A DNA stretch of 64,000 nucleotides from Chamaecyparis obtusa. Its lineage: Eukaryota > Streptophyta > Pinopsida > Cupressales > Cupressaceae. The position numbers and the translations under genes are program-made. The stretch is taken from assembly GCA_027943335.1 (NCBI GenBank), contig BSBK01000963.1, positions 2,775,001-2,839,000 on the forward strand, given 5' to 3'. Positions 23,125 to 37,761 of the stretch are shown here, piece after piece (position 1 is the stretch's first letter; every line of letters begins with the position of its first letter). Below the pieces are notes generated by a model. That model made no database searches and was not told where the DNA came from. It saw nothing but the letters and a program-made list of their open reading frames with translations.

Positions 23125-23262
23125 TGTTGGAAAAATGGTCAGCGCTCCCCTTGGGATTCGTGACATGGTTTAACCGCCTCCTGTGTTTTCTATAAGTCTA
23201 GTGGTTGTATCGAGCATTAACAGATCGATCTTTTGGTGCAACGACAACTACTACTAGCAACA
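23125..23262 (+). repeat. TRIM 3' LTR
   Basis: 138 bp, TG...CA, followed by the ATGAT target duplicate. Confidence 0.95.
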
Positions 23263-23267
23263 ATGAT

Positions 23268-24691
23268 ACCATCATACCTATAGCTTTCCTATGATGAATG
23301 AAGCATTGTCTTGTTGCATGTGTTTATCTTTTGTCTTCAAAAGCATGTTGGGATCAACCCTTGTGGGAGACCATTTCACCCCACATGATAAAATTCAACA
23401 AATGTACATGTACTTGCACATGAAACAAACTTGTCAAATAAAAATCATGAAGTTCAATACCTCTTCGATACTGTATTTTCAGCTTTGTTGTTTGCACATG
23501 TCTAATATTTTGGCATTAATCCAATGTAGTACAGGGATTATATTATGTTTCTATTGATAGGCATTTGGTTAGACTCATATTCGAAGCTCCAACAAAAAAT
23601 TTCAAATCTCTACAAGTTCATCTGGAGACCTAGAGTGAAGAGGAGCAAGCTTCCATGAAGATCAACCTAAAAAAATTCCAGGCAATGATGGCTATGACGC
23701 TTTTCACTTGCTCTTTTATTTTATGAGAAAACACATAGGATACTTCTTGTGTTGAGTTGGGTTGGCCATCCCCATGTCTTGTGTGGGTCTTTTGATTTCT
23801 CTTTTCACTTCAATGAAATAGCATTTGTAATTTTGTTTGCAAGTTTATACAACTCATTGTATTGTAAAGCATATTGTAATATGAATAAGCAATCTTTTCC
23901 TTTCTCGTATTTTTGAATGTAACAAACTAAGTGGGAAATTGAATGTTTTTCCTTTATTGAAACACATTGTATAAGCAAACTGAATTTTCTCTCTTTCAAC
24001 TGCAATAAATACAATGACTTAAGTAAAGGAAAGAAGAAATGAATTAATACCTTTTCACCTTAAAATGAATATAAGATGAATCAGCTCTACCAATTTGAGC
24101 CGCAGATAAAAATTGGTAACAATAATAAAGGATCATCCATTAAAATTAATCATCTTTAATTTAATATTTGGCCCCTAGAGGTCCTTATTAAATAAATTTA
24201 AATCATGGTAAAGTTAAATATTTAATTTAACTTTATTAACTTATAACTTAAAGTCTCTTTTCAGCATCCCATCATTAAAACTTTTCATCCTCTTTCCAAT
24301 GAGCTATAACACTAAGGTTCCAGATATGCATATTTAACTAAAATGGCAACCCCGTGAAATTAATTAAATAAAGCTCAATAATACAACTAATTAGCAACAA
24401 TGATTGAAATACATTAGAAATGAAATCTGATTGTGTGGGAGCGATCTGGATGATGAAAGACGATAAAACAACATGATTAGATGACTCACTAAAAATAAAT
24501 GTTTTGTCCAAGAATCTTGGAGCCCAATTGGAAGTCAAAAATAACATCTGAAAGTGTCATACGACTTCTCTACATCCTCTGAGCTCATTGCCAACATCAA
24601 ATTATCCCTTTTAACAACCTGACAAACCCTTAAAGTCAACGATGACTGCACTACTAAAGAAGTTGAAAATGGGGACATTATTATTTGCCTA
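23268..24691. other. Unassigned AT-rich spacer
   Basis: No ORF with a recognisable domain. No element boundary seen until the AGTTA duplicate at 24692. Confidence 0.5.
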
Positions 24692-24696
24692 AGTTA

Positions 24697-25074
24697 TATT
24701 GGAGTTGATGAAAAAAAACCCACAGCTCCCAAGAACACTTGCACGCAAACACCTGTCATAGAAAGAGAGAGAAGCAAACAACTATGGAACCTTGAACGTA
24801 TGGATCCACGAGAGAGGAGAAATCCTTGATGTGCAAAAACAAAAGTTGCCAATCAATAAAATGAATGTTCAGAATTTGTTACAAAAGAGATCAATCCTTA
24901 TAAAAGGAGATCTGAAACCCTAAAAAGGGAAAACCCTAGGTTGCATAATAATAATTAATAAAGTAATTAATTATTATATGCCTAAATTTAGCTTAAGTAG
25001 AAAGAGGTAATAAGTGACTTAATAATTAAATCAATATGATTCAATTAATAAGCAAACATTTTATTATTCTAACA
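24697..25074 (-). repeat. 3' LTR of the 24697-27898 element
   Basis: 378 bp. Matches 27519-27898. Carries the TCCTTATAAAAGGAGAT sequence near 24895, which contains a TATA-like core. Confidence 0.9.
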
Positions 25075-26820
25075 CCCCTCCTTAAGATGAACTTTGGGAG
25101 AAGCTAAAAACTTAGAAAGAACTACTGAATGCAAATGGGTCTTGGCAACAAAAGGCTTAATCAGGTACCCAAGTACAAAAGAGAGTCTCTATAAAGCGGA
25201 GAAATAGAGAAAACCACATGGGAAAAACTCTACTCCAAAAAGAGACAAAGACTAGTCTGAAGAACTGAATAAGCCTCCAAAACTAGGAATGTTCCAGAAA
25301 ATAGGAACAAAGATGAACATGTACAACATCACTGAAGCAAGAAACTACAAATTCTGTCAAGACATAACTGATGATCTGAAGATCCTCCACTGAAATATGA
25401 CCAGATAGAGAAGATTGTAATCTGCATGAGTGCCCTCAAATGACACTACTCAAATTAGGAGGCAAACAAAGGCAAACAACTGAAGTCGAAGATACAAAAT
25501 ATTGTAATCTACACGAGTGCCCTCAAATGACACTACTCGAATTAGGAGGCAAACACCTGAACTCAAAAATACAGATGGCATAAAAACACCAAAGTCTGAA
25601 GAGTTGATCAATCAAAGTTGGAAGAGTGCGTCCAAAAACAGGAAAGAAAGAGTGTCCATATGGTAAATGATCCATCTCACCGGAATGTGTAGGTACCCAG
25701 CCACTGCATCCGCCTAGTACATAGAATCAAATACTGAATACATAGCTCACACTATCAAACCAAGTAAGTAGTAGAACCGATAGTTGAAACCCCCCCATAA
25801 TGCTGACAAGGGAGTAATGACAGGTACACTGAAAAGATCGTCCAATATGAACTGCAGAGAGAGTACAAACACATAGAGATACCTGAAGCTAATGTCTTGG
25901 AAGAATGCTCACATGACAAAAGTAGATGGCAAACAAAGGCAAACATCAACCCAACCCAACCCAACCGCCCCCCCCCCCCCCCCCCCCAACACTTTATAAT
26001 GTAGTGCGAGTATATAGAGCACGAACATGTGCAAGATCCCATACATGCAATAGAATGGCACTTTATCTCAGTGCGCGCGCATAAAAAAAATGCTACAAAG
26101 TGAAGTATACACTACTCAAAGAAGAGAAAAGGTGTTGAAACAAAAGAACAGCCTAAGATGAGTCATCCCTTAAAAAGAAAAGATCCTAGGACCTGAAAAA
26201 TCCAAGATATCCACCAGATTGCAAAAATATGAATAAAATGTTTCTGGAGCAGAATCCGGAAAAAAGACTCACAGCACTGGAAATCTCTCAGAACAAGCTT
26301 TCCAACGATATATCGTTAGCCAAAACGGAGTCCGGATGCACAAGATAGAGCTCCCGGAGGGCAAAACAGAACATATGGCTTTGACAGTAAAAAACATAAT
26401 TAAAAAGAAAAAATAAAAAATGCAAAACTCTAGATCTGGATAGAGCTCAGAACCAGCTTTCCGATGATATCTCATTTTCCTGATTTTGACACCGTATGCT
26501 CAAATTATGAGAAAAAAAACCACAAGCAGTGCTAGATGGAAGTCAGAAAAGAAGTCGTGTCTTTGAACCCCTAGTGTGAAAAATGAAGAAAAAAATCCAA
26601 AATATGAAACACCAAAAAGATCCGTCTCTGAACAAGCTTTCCAACAGTATCTCGTTTGCCAAAAAATGATTATGTATGCTCACGTTATGAGCAAAAACCA
26701 ACAGGTGCTCTGGAGGGCCCAAAAAAGGTGGTCTGAAAGGGCTGCATGTGTTGACGTTAGCACTTCACAGGCATAAATTTGATGGCCAAATGGCCATTGC
26801 AGAAAAAAACCAATAGGGCC
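25075..26820 (-). other. Non-coding interior, left part
   Basis: Two 45-bp near-repeats (around 25415-25460 and 25500-25550) read GTAATCT.CA.GAGTGCCCTC. A run (CCAAC)4 followed by 20 C lies at 25948-25987. Three related phrases around 26290, 26450 and 26632 start CAGCTTTCC or AAGCTTTCCAAC, then a TATCTCRTTTGCC-like string. No coding potential recognised. Confidence 0.6.
25948..25987. repeat. (CCAAC)n followed by a 20-C homopolymer
   Basis: Four CCAAC-type units run into GCCC... with 20 consecutive C at 25968-25987. The run length may be a sequencing estimate. Confidence 0.8.
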
Positions 26821-26829
26821 TGGGGGGCA

Positions 26830-27115
26830 AAAAAATCTGAACCGTGACCAAGGTGCTGGCTCCTAAGCCTTGGCGGCTGCTCAGTGCGGAAACCATTGCG
26901 GTTTAGGCGTGACCACTGGTGATTGGCCGTCACCCCCGACAGTCATTGACGGTGTTGCTGTGGTGGACCACTAGCGGTTACCGCGGGCCGCTGCGCGGTC
27001 CCCGCGGGCCACCACTGCGGTGGCGCCCAGGTGGAGCCTGGGTGGTCACCTGGTGGCTTCCCCCTTTTTGTTTTGAAGATCCATACTGCCTCGATCCGTG
27101 TGTCAGGGTTGTATG
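26830..27115. repeat. GC-rich block in the element interior
   Basis: About 285 bp of GC-rich sequence built from GCGGT, GTGGC and CGGGCC-like repeats, in an otherwise AT-rich element. Open frames on both strands here reflect composition. It sits at a similar relative place to the block at 5800-5965. Confidence 0.6.
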
Positions 27116-27506
27116 ACCTGGTAGGCAAAAAAAAAAATTCCCTCAGAAGCCAACTTGTCCAAAATCGACAAGTTTTATTTCAATTTTAGAATTCTCGAAT
27201 GCTCCAGACGCAACCGTGAGGCTTGTTTGGGCTAGAAATGCTCCAAAAAATAGTGACCACCTTGGGATTTGTGCCAGCGCCGGTTGTAAAAAAAATTGTC
27301 ACAGATTCCAACTTTGTCCAAATTGGACAAATTTTATATGGATCTAGGAGTTCTTAGACACTGTGAACGCAATCGTGAGGTCCGTTTGAAGCCAAGATGA
27401 CCAGAAAATAGGTCCCCTCAGATCTGACAAAATTTTTTCTGAAAATGCAAGTCTGACGAACATGGTCAAATCTTTCAGAAAGAGGACATGGCCAAATAGA
27501 TTTGAA

Positions 27507-27518
27507 GCTCTAATACCA
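27507..27518 (-). promoter_or_regulatory. Primer-binding site (Met tRNA type)
   Basis: The minus strand reads TGGTATTAGAGC immediately after the LTR. Confidence 0.88.
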
Positions 27519-27898
27519 TATTGAAGTTGATGAAAACTAACCCACAGCTCCCAAGAACACCTGCACGCAAACACTTGTCACAGAAAGAGAGATAAGAAAA
27601 CAACTATAGAGACTTGAATGTATGGATCCACGAGAGAGGAGAAATCCTTGATGTGCAAAAAAAATAGTTGCAAATCAATAAAAATGAATGTTTAAAATTT
27701 TTTACAAAAGAGATCAATCCTTATAAAAGGAGATTCGAAACTCTAAAAAGGGAAAACCCTAGGTTGCATAATAATAATTAATAAAGCAATTAATTATTAT
27801 ATGCCTAAAGTTTAGCTTAAGTAGAAAGAGGTAATAAGTGACTTAATAATTAAATCAATATGATTCAATTAATAAGCAAACAATTTATTACTCTAACA
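27519..27898 (-). repeat. 5' LTR of the 24697-27898 element
   Basis: 380 bp, followed on the plus strand by the AGTTA duplicate. Confidence 0.9.
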
Positions 27899-28084
27899 AG
27901 TTATTGGTTCAGGTGTGGAGACAGATGTGGGTACGTGAATCAGGTACATATGTGCGTGAATTTTTTTTAGGGTTTTGGGTGCGTATCGGTACATGTGTGT
28001 GCATGTACTAAGTTGTCGATTTGGGTGCCAGAATTCGGTGCGCGGATGTGCAATTTTTTTTGGGAGGGTTTTGGATGTGTTTGG

Positions 28085-29508
<1,424 letters not shown>

Positions 29509-31990
29509 CTAATAAGAATCATAAGGATTAGCAAAAAAATCCTCTTCATCTCCAACTGCTGCAAGTTCAAGATCATTTGAACTCAAAGTAGTTCCACTTT
29601 TACTAGATGCACCATGTGTCATGATGTAATCATCATCATCATAATTTGTAGTGAGTCTAGTAAGATCCTCAATAGTTGCATCCAAGTTGGCACACTCAGG
29701 GGATACATCCCAAAGCTTGGTTTCCCTATCCTTGTAGTGTTCCTCCTTATGTGAAAAAAGATGCAAGTTGGTATGAATGTAAACTAAATCTTCAACTTTT
29801 TTTGAGCCTAACTAGTTACGCTTCATTGAGTGGATAAAGGAATATGTACTCCAATTCCGTTTAGCAGCATTTTAACCTGCAACCTAGATGGTGTTCACAA
29901 AATTAAACATAAAAATGCAAAACAAATTAAAGAATTTTAAGTACTAAATTATAGAAAATAGGTGGTAAACACAAAACAAAAAAAACTTACTTGTGAGAGG
30001 AAAAAGATTTGATTGCAAGAGGTTGTAGATACTTAAATGGTTGACCATAGAGGTACCACCATGTGATACCTTCCATGTTGTTTTGGTCCCTTATTGCAAC
30101 TGGATTGTGTTTTATCTCGAGGCAAATAAGCCAAATTCTGCCCTAACTTTTTTGTGCACTTCTTCATCTTGGAAGATTATTTCAAAAGATTTCTTACACT
30201 CATTAGCAACTTCTTCATCTGCATATTTTGCTACTCTATTTGGCATAGCAAATATTTCAACACTATAGTACCTCAAAGATAGGGCATATACAAGGAGGTG
30301 CAATGGGGTGGTCATCTTTTTCCAATGATGATGAATGATTGTTTCCACCTTATTGCATAGGGTTTCACATTCTATGGGGTCATTCACACATGTTTCTATT
30401 GCAATTTTTACCTTCTCCGCCATTGTGTCCATGTCATCATAAACATCCCCCAGACAAGGTAAATCTGTGTCGAAAAATCAAAGCATAGTCATGATGGGCT
30501 TGATGAAATCCAATACATATTGCACACAAGCCCACCAACCATCATCCAAGACCAATGTCTTGACCTTCTGGGCCCTCTCTGAATGTAAATCCTTCCATAC
30601 ACCCCATTGGTTGGAAATAACCATTTGGCTCAATGCCTCTTGCACATTGACAAGACGTCTCATAATAATAGTATGAGATGCAAATCAGGTCTCAACAACC
30701 TAAGTAAGTAAATAACAATATGTCAATAAATATTAAGAAAATATATATACAATTTGATAATTGAACATGACATAAAATTTATTAAGATTAAATAAATTAA
30801 CTAAATTTAGTAATTACAATTTAGGTTCAACAACTCCAATTTCGAGAAAGATTTGAATATCGATTGTGACATTTGGTGGTTCATCACAAACATTTGGATC
30901 TCCTTCCCCTCTTGGTATATTTGTTTCATCCAATCTATTTGAGGCCAACTTGCTAGATCACCAAGTTGAGGGAGTGTACAGTGCACGGTGCACAATGTCC
31001 AAAAAATGTGGTCATATCAGCCCTCAACCAAAGCACCTGCACCCCTACAATTTTTTGCATTATCCGTGATTACCCAGACAACATTCTCATTACCCACCAT
31101 CTCTATGGCCTCAATGAGCATTCTGGAAATGAATTGTTCATCTTTCACTTCCCCTTCACAATCACGTTCCCTAAAAAATAATTCCCCTTTAGGGGACACT
31201 GCAATCACATTAATCAATGGACGGTTTTTGGTATCTTTCCATCCATTAAAAAAATAGAAACACTCGAAGTTTCCCAAGAATCTCTAATTGGTTGTAGAGA
31301 TATCTCTATAGAATTCCTCTCTTTTTGCAATATGGTGGTACACACATTTTCATACCTAGGACTTGTGTAACCAGACAGTGCACTATTGATGGCTACCACC
31401 ACCTCCTTCCAATATGGTGATCTCACCAAGTTGAAAGGAAGACTATTGGCATATAGGAAACATCCAATAGCTTGATCAACAAGCTCTCTTGCCTCCATTT
31501 TAAATGTTGTGTCCAATGGACCTCTTTTAATGTGGGTGGTAATTTCTACTTCTTCCTCTTCCACTTCTGTTACTGGCAAGAATGGATGTTTGGAGGATAC
31601 AATTGGTTCAATGGGTAATTGCATTTTTTTATTTTTGAATGGACCGCCATAAGAAGTTTTTTTTGATCTTCTAACCAATCTATCAACCTCTTCTTGTTCT
31701 TTTACATATCCTACTATTTGTGCACTAGACATCTTCTTCTTATCTTTGTTTTTGCATACTCCAATTCCTTTACCAACATGACCCATAAAATGAAGTTTAA
31801 CTCAATAATATGAGCTATTGAATGGTTTACATCACATACAAATACACTTCCAAATATATGACTCACCTCTTGCAACCTGTGATATTCTTGTGGTATGCCT
31901 CCATAAAGGAGATCCTATATCAATTTTGTATTTATCGGCTCCTTGCCCTCCCACTGAACTTTCACCATTGACAGCGGTCATTCATGCACA
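29509..31990 (-). pseudogene. hAT-family transposase gene (BED / DUF659 / hATC), decayed
   Basis: A DNA-transposon transposase on the minus strand, split into three exon-like blocks. Block 1 (about 31990-30825) opens with a BED-type zinc finger (SYIWKC...C, S..R...H, then C), then a linker with KTVH, then a DUF659 core: GWKDTKNRPLINVIAVSPKG and VWVITDNAKNCRGAGALVE. Block 2 (30699-29991) continues with FASHTIIMRRL and QEALSQMVISNQW. Block 3 (29883-29509) starts AAKRNWSTYSFIHS, the hATC dimerisation motif, and ends NPYDSY. Intron 29884-29990 has GT..AG ends. Intron 30700-30824 has AG but CT in place of the GT donor. There are many stops (for example R to stop just inside block 2), so it cannot make the full enzyme. 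Confidence 0.9.
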
Positions 31991-32699
31991 ATACAATCCA
32001 ATTTCTTGCTATGATAAAAAATTAAATAAATTTAAATTAGAAAAAAAAACTATGAACGTCAAGCATACAAGTGCAAAAAAAGATACAAAAATATTAAAAT
32101 AGATAGCTAAAATTATTTTTTTATTTCTTTAAAAAAAATTTTAAAAAACATGAAAAATCTCTTCCCAAACTTGAAAAAAGTCATCAATTTTTTTTTAAAA
32201 AAATCATTAAACGACTCAAGAAAGGGATCAAATGCTTACTTTAGATGCTTAGATCTCCATTGTGGAAGCTATCTAGCATCCCACAAATGATTCGCTTAAA
32301 AAATAATCACCTGCCCTTCAAAATGCCAAAATGGAGACCAAATGAGAAGAGCGCAAAGCAACAAACAAAATGAGATGAAAAAATAATGAATGACCTTTAT
32401 TAGGGCCATTTTAGAGTTTAGAGGAAAATAATATTAAAAAAATGGTATTTGGCACTTGTTTTAAAATTTTTTTGTTTCAACATTACTTTTTGCATTTTTA
32501 TGTATGTTGGGCCCCTAGATGTGTTTGAATGCTCGAGGATGCCCACAGATGCACATCCACGAGAAGCTGCAGAGATTCCTGTGTGCATCAGATAGTATCC
32601 ATCTCTTCCTCTAAGTAAGAACCCATTCGCATCCAAATCCAGGAGGTCATAGAGAGCATCTGGTAACTAAGTATATATATATAATATATTATATGTACA
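31991..32699. other. Upstream part of the hAT locus
   Basis: A- and T-runs at 32040-32210, then a more GC-balanced stretch at 32500-32660 with repeated ATGC/ATCC words that may be subterminal transposon sequence. No gene recognised, and no terminal inverted repeat could be fixed by eye. Confidence 0.4.
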
Positions 32700-32950
32700 A
32701 AAAATAAGAGAAATATACAAAATTCAAAAACTAATTCATTTCATAGCATGATACTTGATCATTGATCAATGCCAAATGCAAAAAATTAATATTGAATGCC
32801 AATTAATAGTTGAAAAATATTCAAATAAGCCATATCAATGATATCATATATCTCTATATTCACCATTCCAATGAAAATAATTACAAAGACTAAATTACAA
32901 AATGTAGTTTATGAAACATGATTCAATGTTCATCAATCATCAAAAGGATT
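32700..32950 (-). repeat. Second, partial copy of the hAT 3' region
   Basis: Shares AGAAATATACAAAATT with 28200, then AATATTCAAATAAGCCATATC and TGATTCAATGTTCATCAATC with 29390-29505. It lies head-to-tail beyond the 5' side of the first copy. Transposase coding sequence stops shortly after. Confidence 0.75.
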
Positions 32951-34845
<1,895 letters not shown>

Positions 34846-35018
34846 TTTTATTAAAACAAATATTAAAAAAAAAAAAACTTATATCCATCCAAAAAGGGGG
34901 GTTTCCTCTTGGTTGTCGTCGGTAGTATGGCTGCCATGACATCCTTGATTGTCAGGATAGTCTATACTGTCGTTGGCAACTAAAACTACCCATGGTGAGA
35001 GTAGGGTATCCCCCCCCT

Positions 35019-35046
35019 ACACACACACACACACACACACATATAT
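35019..35046. repeat. (AC)n then (AT)n microsatellite
   Basis: About 11 AC units followed by short AT repeats. Confidence 0.95.
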
Positions 35047-35051
35047 AAATT

Positions 35052-35121
35052 GATGTAAAACAACAACAGGTAATATTTTTTTTAACAAATTATACTTTTC
35101 ATTCCATTTTATTGTTGAAAA

Positions 35122-35192
<71 letters not shown>

Positions 35193-35256
35193 AAAATTTC
35201 AGATGTAAAACAACAACAGGTAATATTTTTTTTAACAACAAAATGGAATGAAAAGT
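35052..35256. repeat. Direct repeat plus inverted repeat around a (TA)n array
   Basis: A 37-bp segment (GATGTAAAACAACAACAGG...) is repeated exactly at 35052-35088 and 35202-35238. The sequence after the first copy (35094-35116, ACTTTTCATTCCATTTTATT) is the reverse complement, with one mismatch in 23, of that after the second (35234-35256). A (TA)n tract at 35124-35191 lies between. Confidence 0.9.
35124..35191. repeat. (TA)n microsatellite
   Basis: About 68 bp of TA. Confidence 0.97.
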
Positions 35257-35258
35257 AC

Positions 35259-35259
<1 letters not shown>

Positions 35260-35349
<90 letters not shown>

Positions 35350-35350
35350 G
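35260..35350. repeat. (TA)n then (TGTA)n microsatellite
   Basis: About 78 bp of TA followed by three GTAT units. Confidence 0.97.
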
Positions 35351-36479
35351 CTTTACTAGTGAGGAAACTAACAACTGGCTACTATTAGAAAGCATAATTA
35401 CTTGGATAATTTGATTTGATACAAACCCTAAGATTTTCTACCACAATTTTTTTATCAAACCTTAGCTGATTTAAATTGAGATTTAATTATGGTATTCCCT
35501 AACATACCAAACATAAATAAAACAAGATCTCAAAAGCTTAGTAACCAGAATTCCAAGCATTATAAGAAAATCAACAAAATATATAACCTAGATCTAACAG
35601 ACACGAAGAATATAATTTTTCTGAAATAAATGAATTTAACCAATGAAGGTTTTCAAACCCTACCTCAAACCACCAATTGAAGAAACATGAAGAAGACTAC
35701 AAAAACACTATAAACTTTCTAAACTTTCTCAAAAATCCTTCAATTCAATTCTTCCATCTACAACCTACGAATCTCCCTCTAGAATAATGGCCAAATCCTC
35801 TTCATAAGGAAAAAGGAATATGGAATTCGAGCTCAACCATGCAAACCCAAAACTCAACTCAACTCCACAAACTTTATTTTTATCAATCTCTCTTTTGCAT
35901 GATTTATTCAATTTTCTAATTAATAACTCAATGCACTTTTGTATTTCTTGTTTATATCAGTTCACTTAACAAATAAAAATTACTTTATTCATTTAACTTA
36001 TTTAAATTGAATTTGCAACTAATTGCATATCAATTTTAACTAAAAAAATATTATTTTAATCGCTTCATTATTATTTTATCCAATTTACCTTAACTCTGAA
36101 TTTGATAATTATTTAAATCTTTAAATTTCACCATTAGACTTTTAATTAAGTATTTTTAATTAAAAAATATATTTAATTAATTTTCATTAATTAAATACCT
36201 TCATATTTAAATTTCTATATTTATTAAGATTTAATTATTTAAACCACAATTAATCTTAGTAAATCATTTAATCATTAACAACACTCACACCAACCAACGA
36301 AAGATGAGAAAAAACAAACTAAGCCTAATAAAATGATAATCGCGTTCAATGGAAAGGCTTGTGAATTCACATCACCTGGATGAATTTGGGAAGGTAAAAT
36401 ATCATAAACTTGTCCACTATTTCAGGACAATAAAATGGCTTTAGTTGGGATTCGAACCCGAATGTTATCTCCCCTCTCT
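35351..36479. other. Unassigned AT-rich spacer
   Basis: No gene. At about 36451-36464 the text GGGATTCGAACCC contains, on the minus strand, a GGTTCGAATCC B-box-like motif. No A box or full tRNA fold is visible. Confidence 0.4.
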
Positions 36480-36523
36480 TACACACACACACACACACAC
36501 ATACATATACATATACATATATA
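36480..36523. repeat. (AC)n / (ATAC)n microsatellite
   Basis: About 10 AC units followed by ATACAT repeats. Confidence 0.95.
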
Positions 36524-36723
36524 ACAAGAAATGAGAAGGATCAAGACATTGTGTGGATCTCGCAAGTAGGTAACTATGACTTTATCCCACAATCACATCA
36601 AATAAAAAGGTAAAACATACATGCTAGCCATACATATGCAAATATGGGGTAAGTAAAATCATAAATATAAACAATATTTTAAACATATAAAAAATCATCT
36701 ATTACCCCTAGAAATACATTAAG

Positions 36724-37761
36724 TGTTGTCATTAGTGAAAAGATGAGTTATGATGAATAAAGAATCAGGTTGGTGAAGAGCAATCATTCAGTAACGCAAA
36801 GGTAGAACAATTATCAAGAAATCAAGGTTACCAAGTAGAATGGACATTGACCAAATACAGTTAATCGAGGAATCATGGTTACCAAGAAAAGGAAGAGTAC
36901 TGAGCGAGTATGTTAACTCAGGAAGATTATTACCAAGTAGGAACAACATGATAACTGATTAGATCAGCAAAGGCTACCGAGAGACACAAGATGAACATAA
37001 AAGTTTGATTGGATTCTAACGAGAAATAAAATGGTTTACGAAGATTGAGGAGAAAATTAGGTAAGATTTATTAGGAATGAAACATGATTGTAAATGATCC
37101 CAAGGAAAAGTTTGAATCAATGAAAATAAAGAAAATATTTCTTGGAAAGAGGAAATGGATATGGATCACAGATCTAATCATCTGAGCATTCTAGAAGGAT
37201 CCAAATCTAATTAGGTCAAGTAAAAAGGAAGCTACAAGATTACTATATAAGGATGGAACGAGAAAAGACTAATATATAGAGAAAGAGAGAAGGAGAGAGC
37301 TCAAAGTAGTGATAAAGAAGATAGTTCTACCAAGCAGTGGAAGTGGATGAATTTGGTGAAATCAGTAAGAGAAAGGTGATGAGACTGCACATAACATAAA
37401 GGATCCGACCTAGCATACAAGTAGATGTACTATTCCAGATTAGTTTTTATAGAAATACATTATTGTTATTGTATTCTCAAATCCCACATATTGGGTAGGC
37501 CTTAACAAGCTTGTTACATTGTAAATCTCTTAACAGAGTGCACTCTTAATGAGTGTTGCAAAATCATTTTACGAGGTAGACTTTAGCAAGTCTTTTTTTG
37601 TATTACTCCTAATAGGGTAAATCAATAGAAGTGATACTTTTGTATGCTTTAATCGAGAAATCTTTATGTTGTAGTAGTGAAGGATTGTGGGTTTCATCCC
37701 CACCACATTTTTTCCCTCTAACCAAGGGTTTATGTGTGACCAAAATCATGTGTCAAATTTG
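36724..37761 (+). mobile_element. Element E: 5' LTR, first part
   Basis: Probable LTR start TGTTGTCATTAGTG at 36724. A TATA box (CTATATAAGG) is at 37243-37252 and the U5-like part reads GTGGGTTTCATCCCCACCAC. The LTR is interrupted at 37761 by the copia element and resumes at 46022, ending in CCAACA at 46204. Removing the insertion and one ATTTG copy gives a continuous LTR of about 1.22 kb, followed directly by a PBS. The exact start is inferred from TGTTG only. Confidence 0.7.

Larger units (their letters stand above)
22928..23262 (+). mobile_element. Complete TRIM (miniature LTR retrotransposon)
   Basis: A 335-bp element with all the ends of an LTR retrotransposon and no coding space. Two 138-bp LTRs begin TGTTGGAAAAATGGTCAG and end ...AACA. 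After the first comes TGGTATCAAAGC, a Met-type PBS. The 59-bp interior ends in a purine tract (GAGGGGGAGAT) that abuts the second LTR. The element is flanked by an exact 5-bp duplication, ATGAT, at 22923-22927 and 23263-23267. By hand count the LTRs differ at about 14 of 138 sites, so the insertion is not recent. Such elements must be moved by the proteins of another retrotransposon. Confidence 0.95.
24697..27898 (-). mobile_element. Non-coding copia-like LTR element with exact target duplication
   Basis: A 3.2-kb minus-strand element. LTRs at 24697-25074 and 27519-27898 share ends and are nearly identical in the middle (for example TGGATCCACGAGAGAGGAGA). AGTTA flanks both sides (24692-24696 and 27899-27903). 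On the minus strand the 5' LTR is followed directly by TGGTATTAGAGC, a Met-type PBS, and the 3' LTR is preceded by TTAAGGAGGGG. The interior has no gag or pol motif, so this is a non-autonomous element. The minus-strand LTR runs TGTTAGA...CTTCAATA, ending TA and not CA. Confidence 0.9.

Noticed and set aside
25948..25987. Telomere-like C-rich repeat
   Set aside because: Units are CCAAC followed by poly-C, not the plant CCCTAAA repeat.
26919..27128. Arg/Gly/Trp/Pro-rich ORFs on both strands
   Set aside because: They follow the GC-rich repeat block and are mirrored on both strands.
36451..36464. tRNA or SINE on the minus strand
   Set aside because: Only the T-arm-like GGTTCGAATCC was seen; no A box or tail was found.
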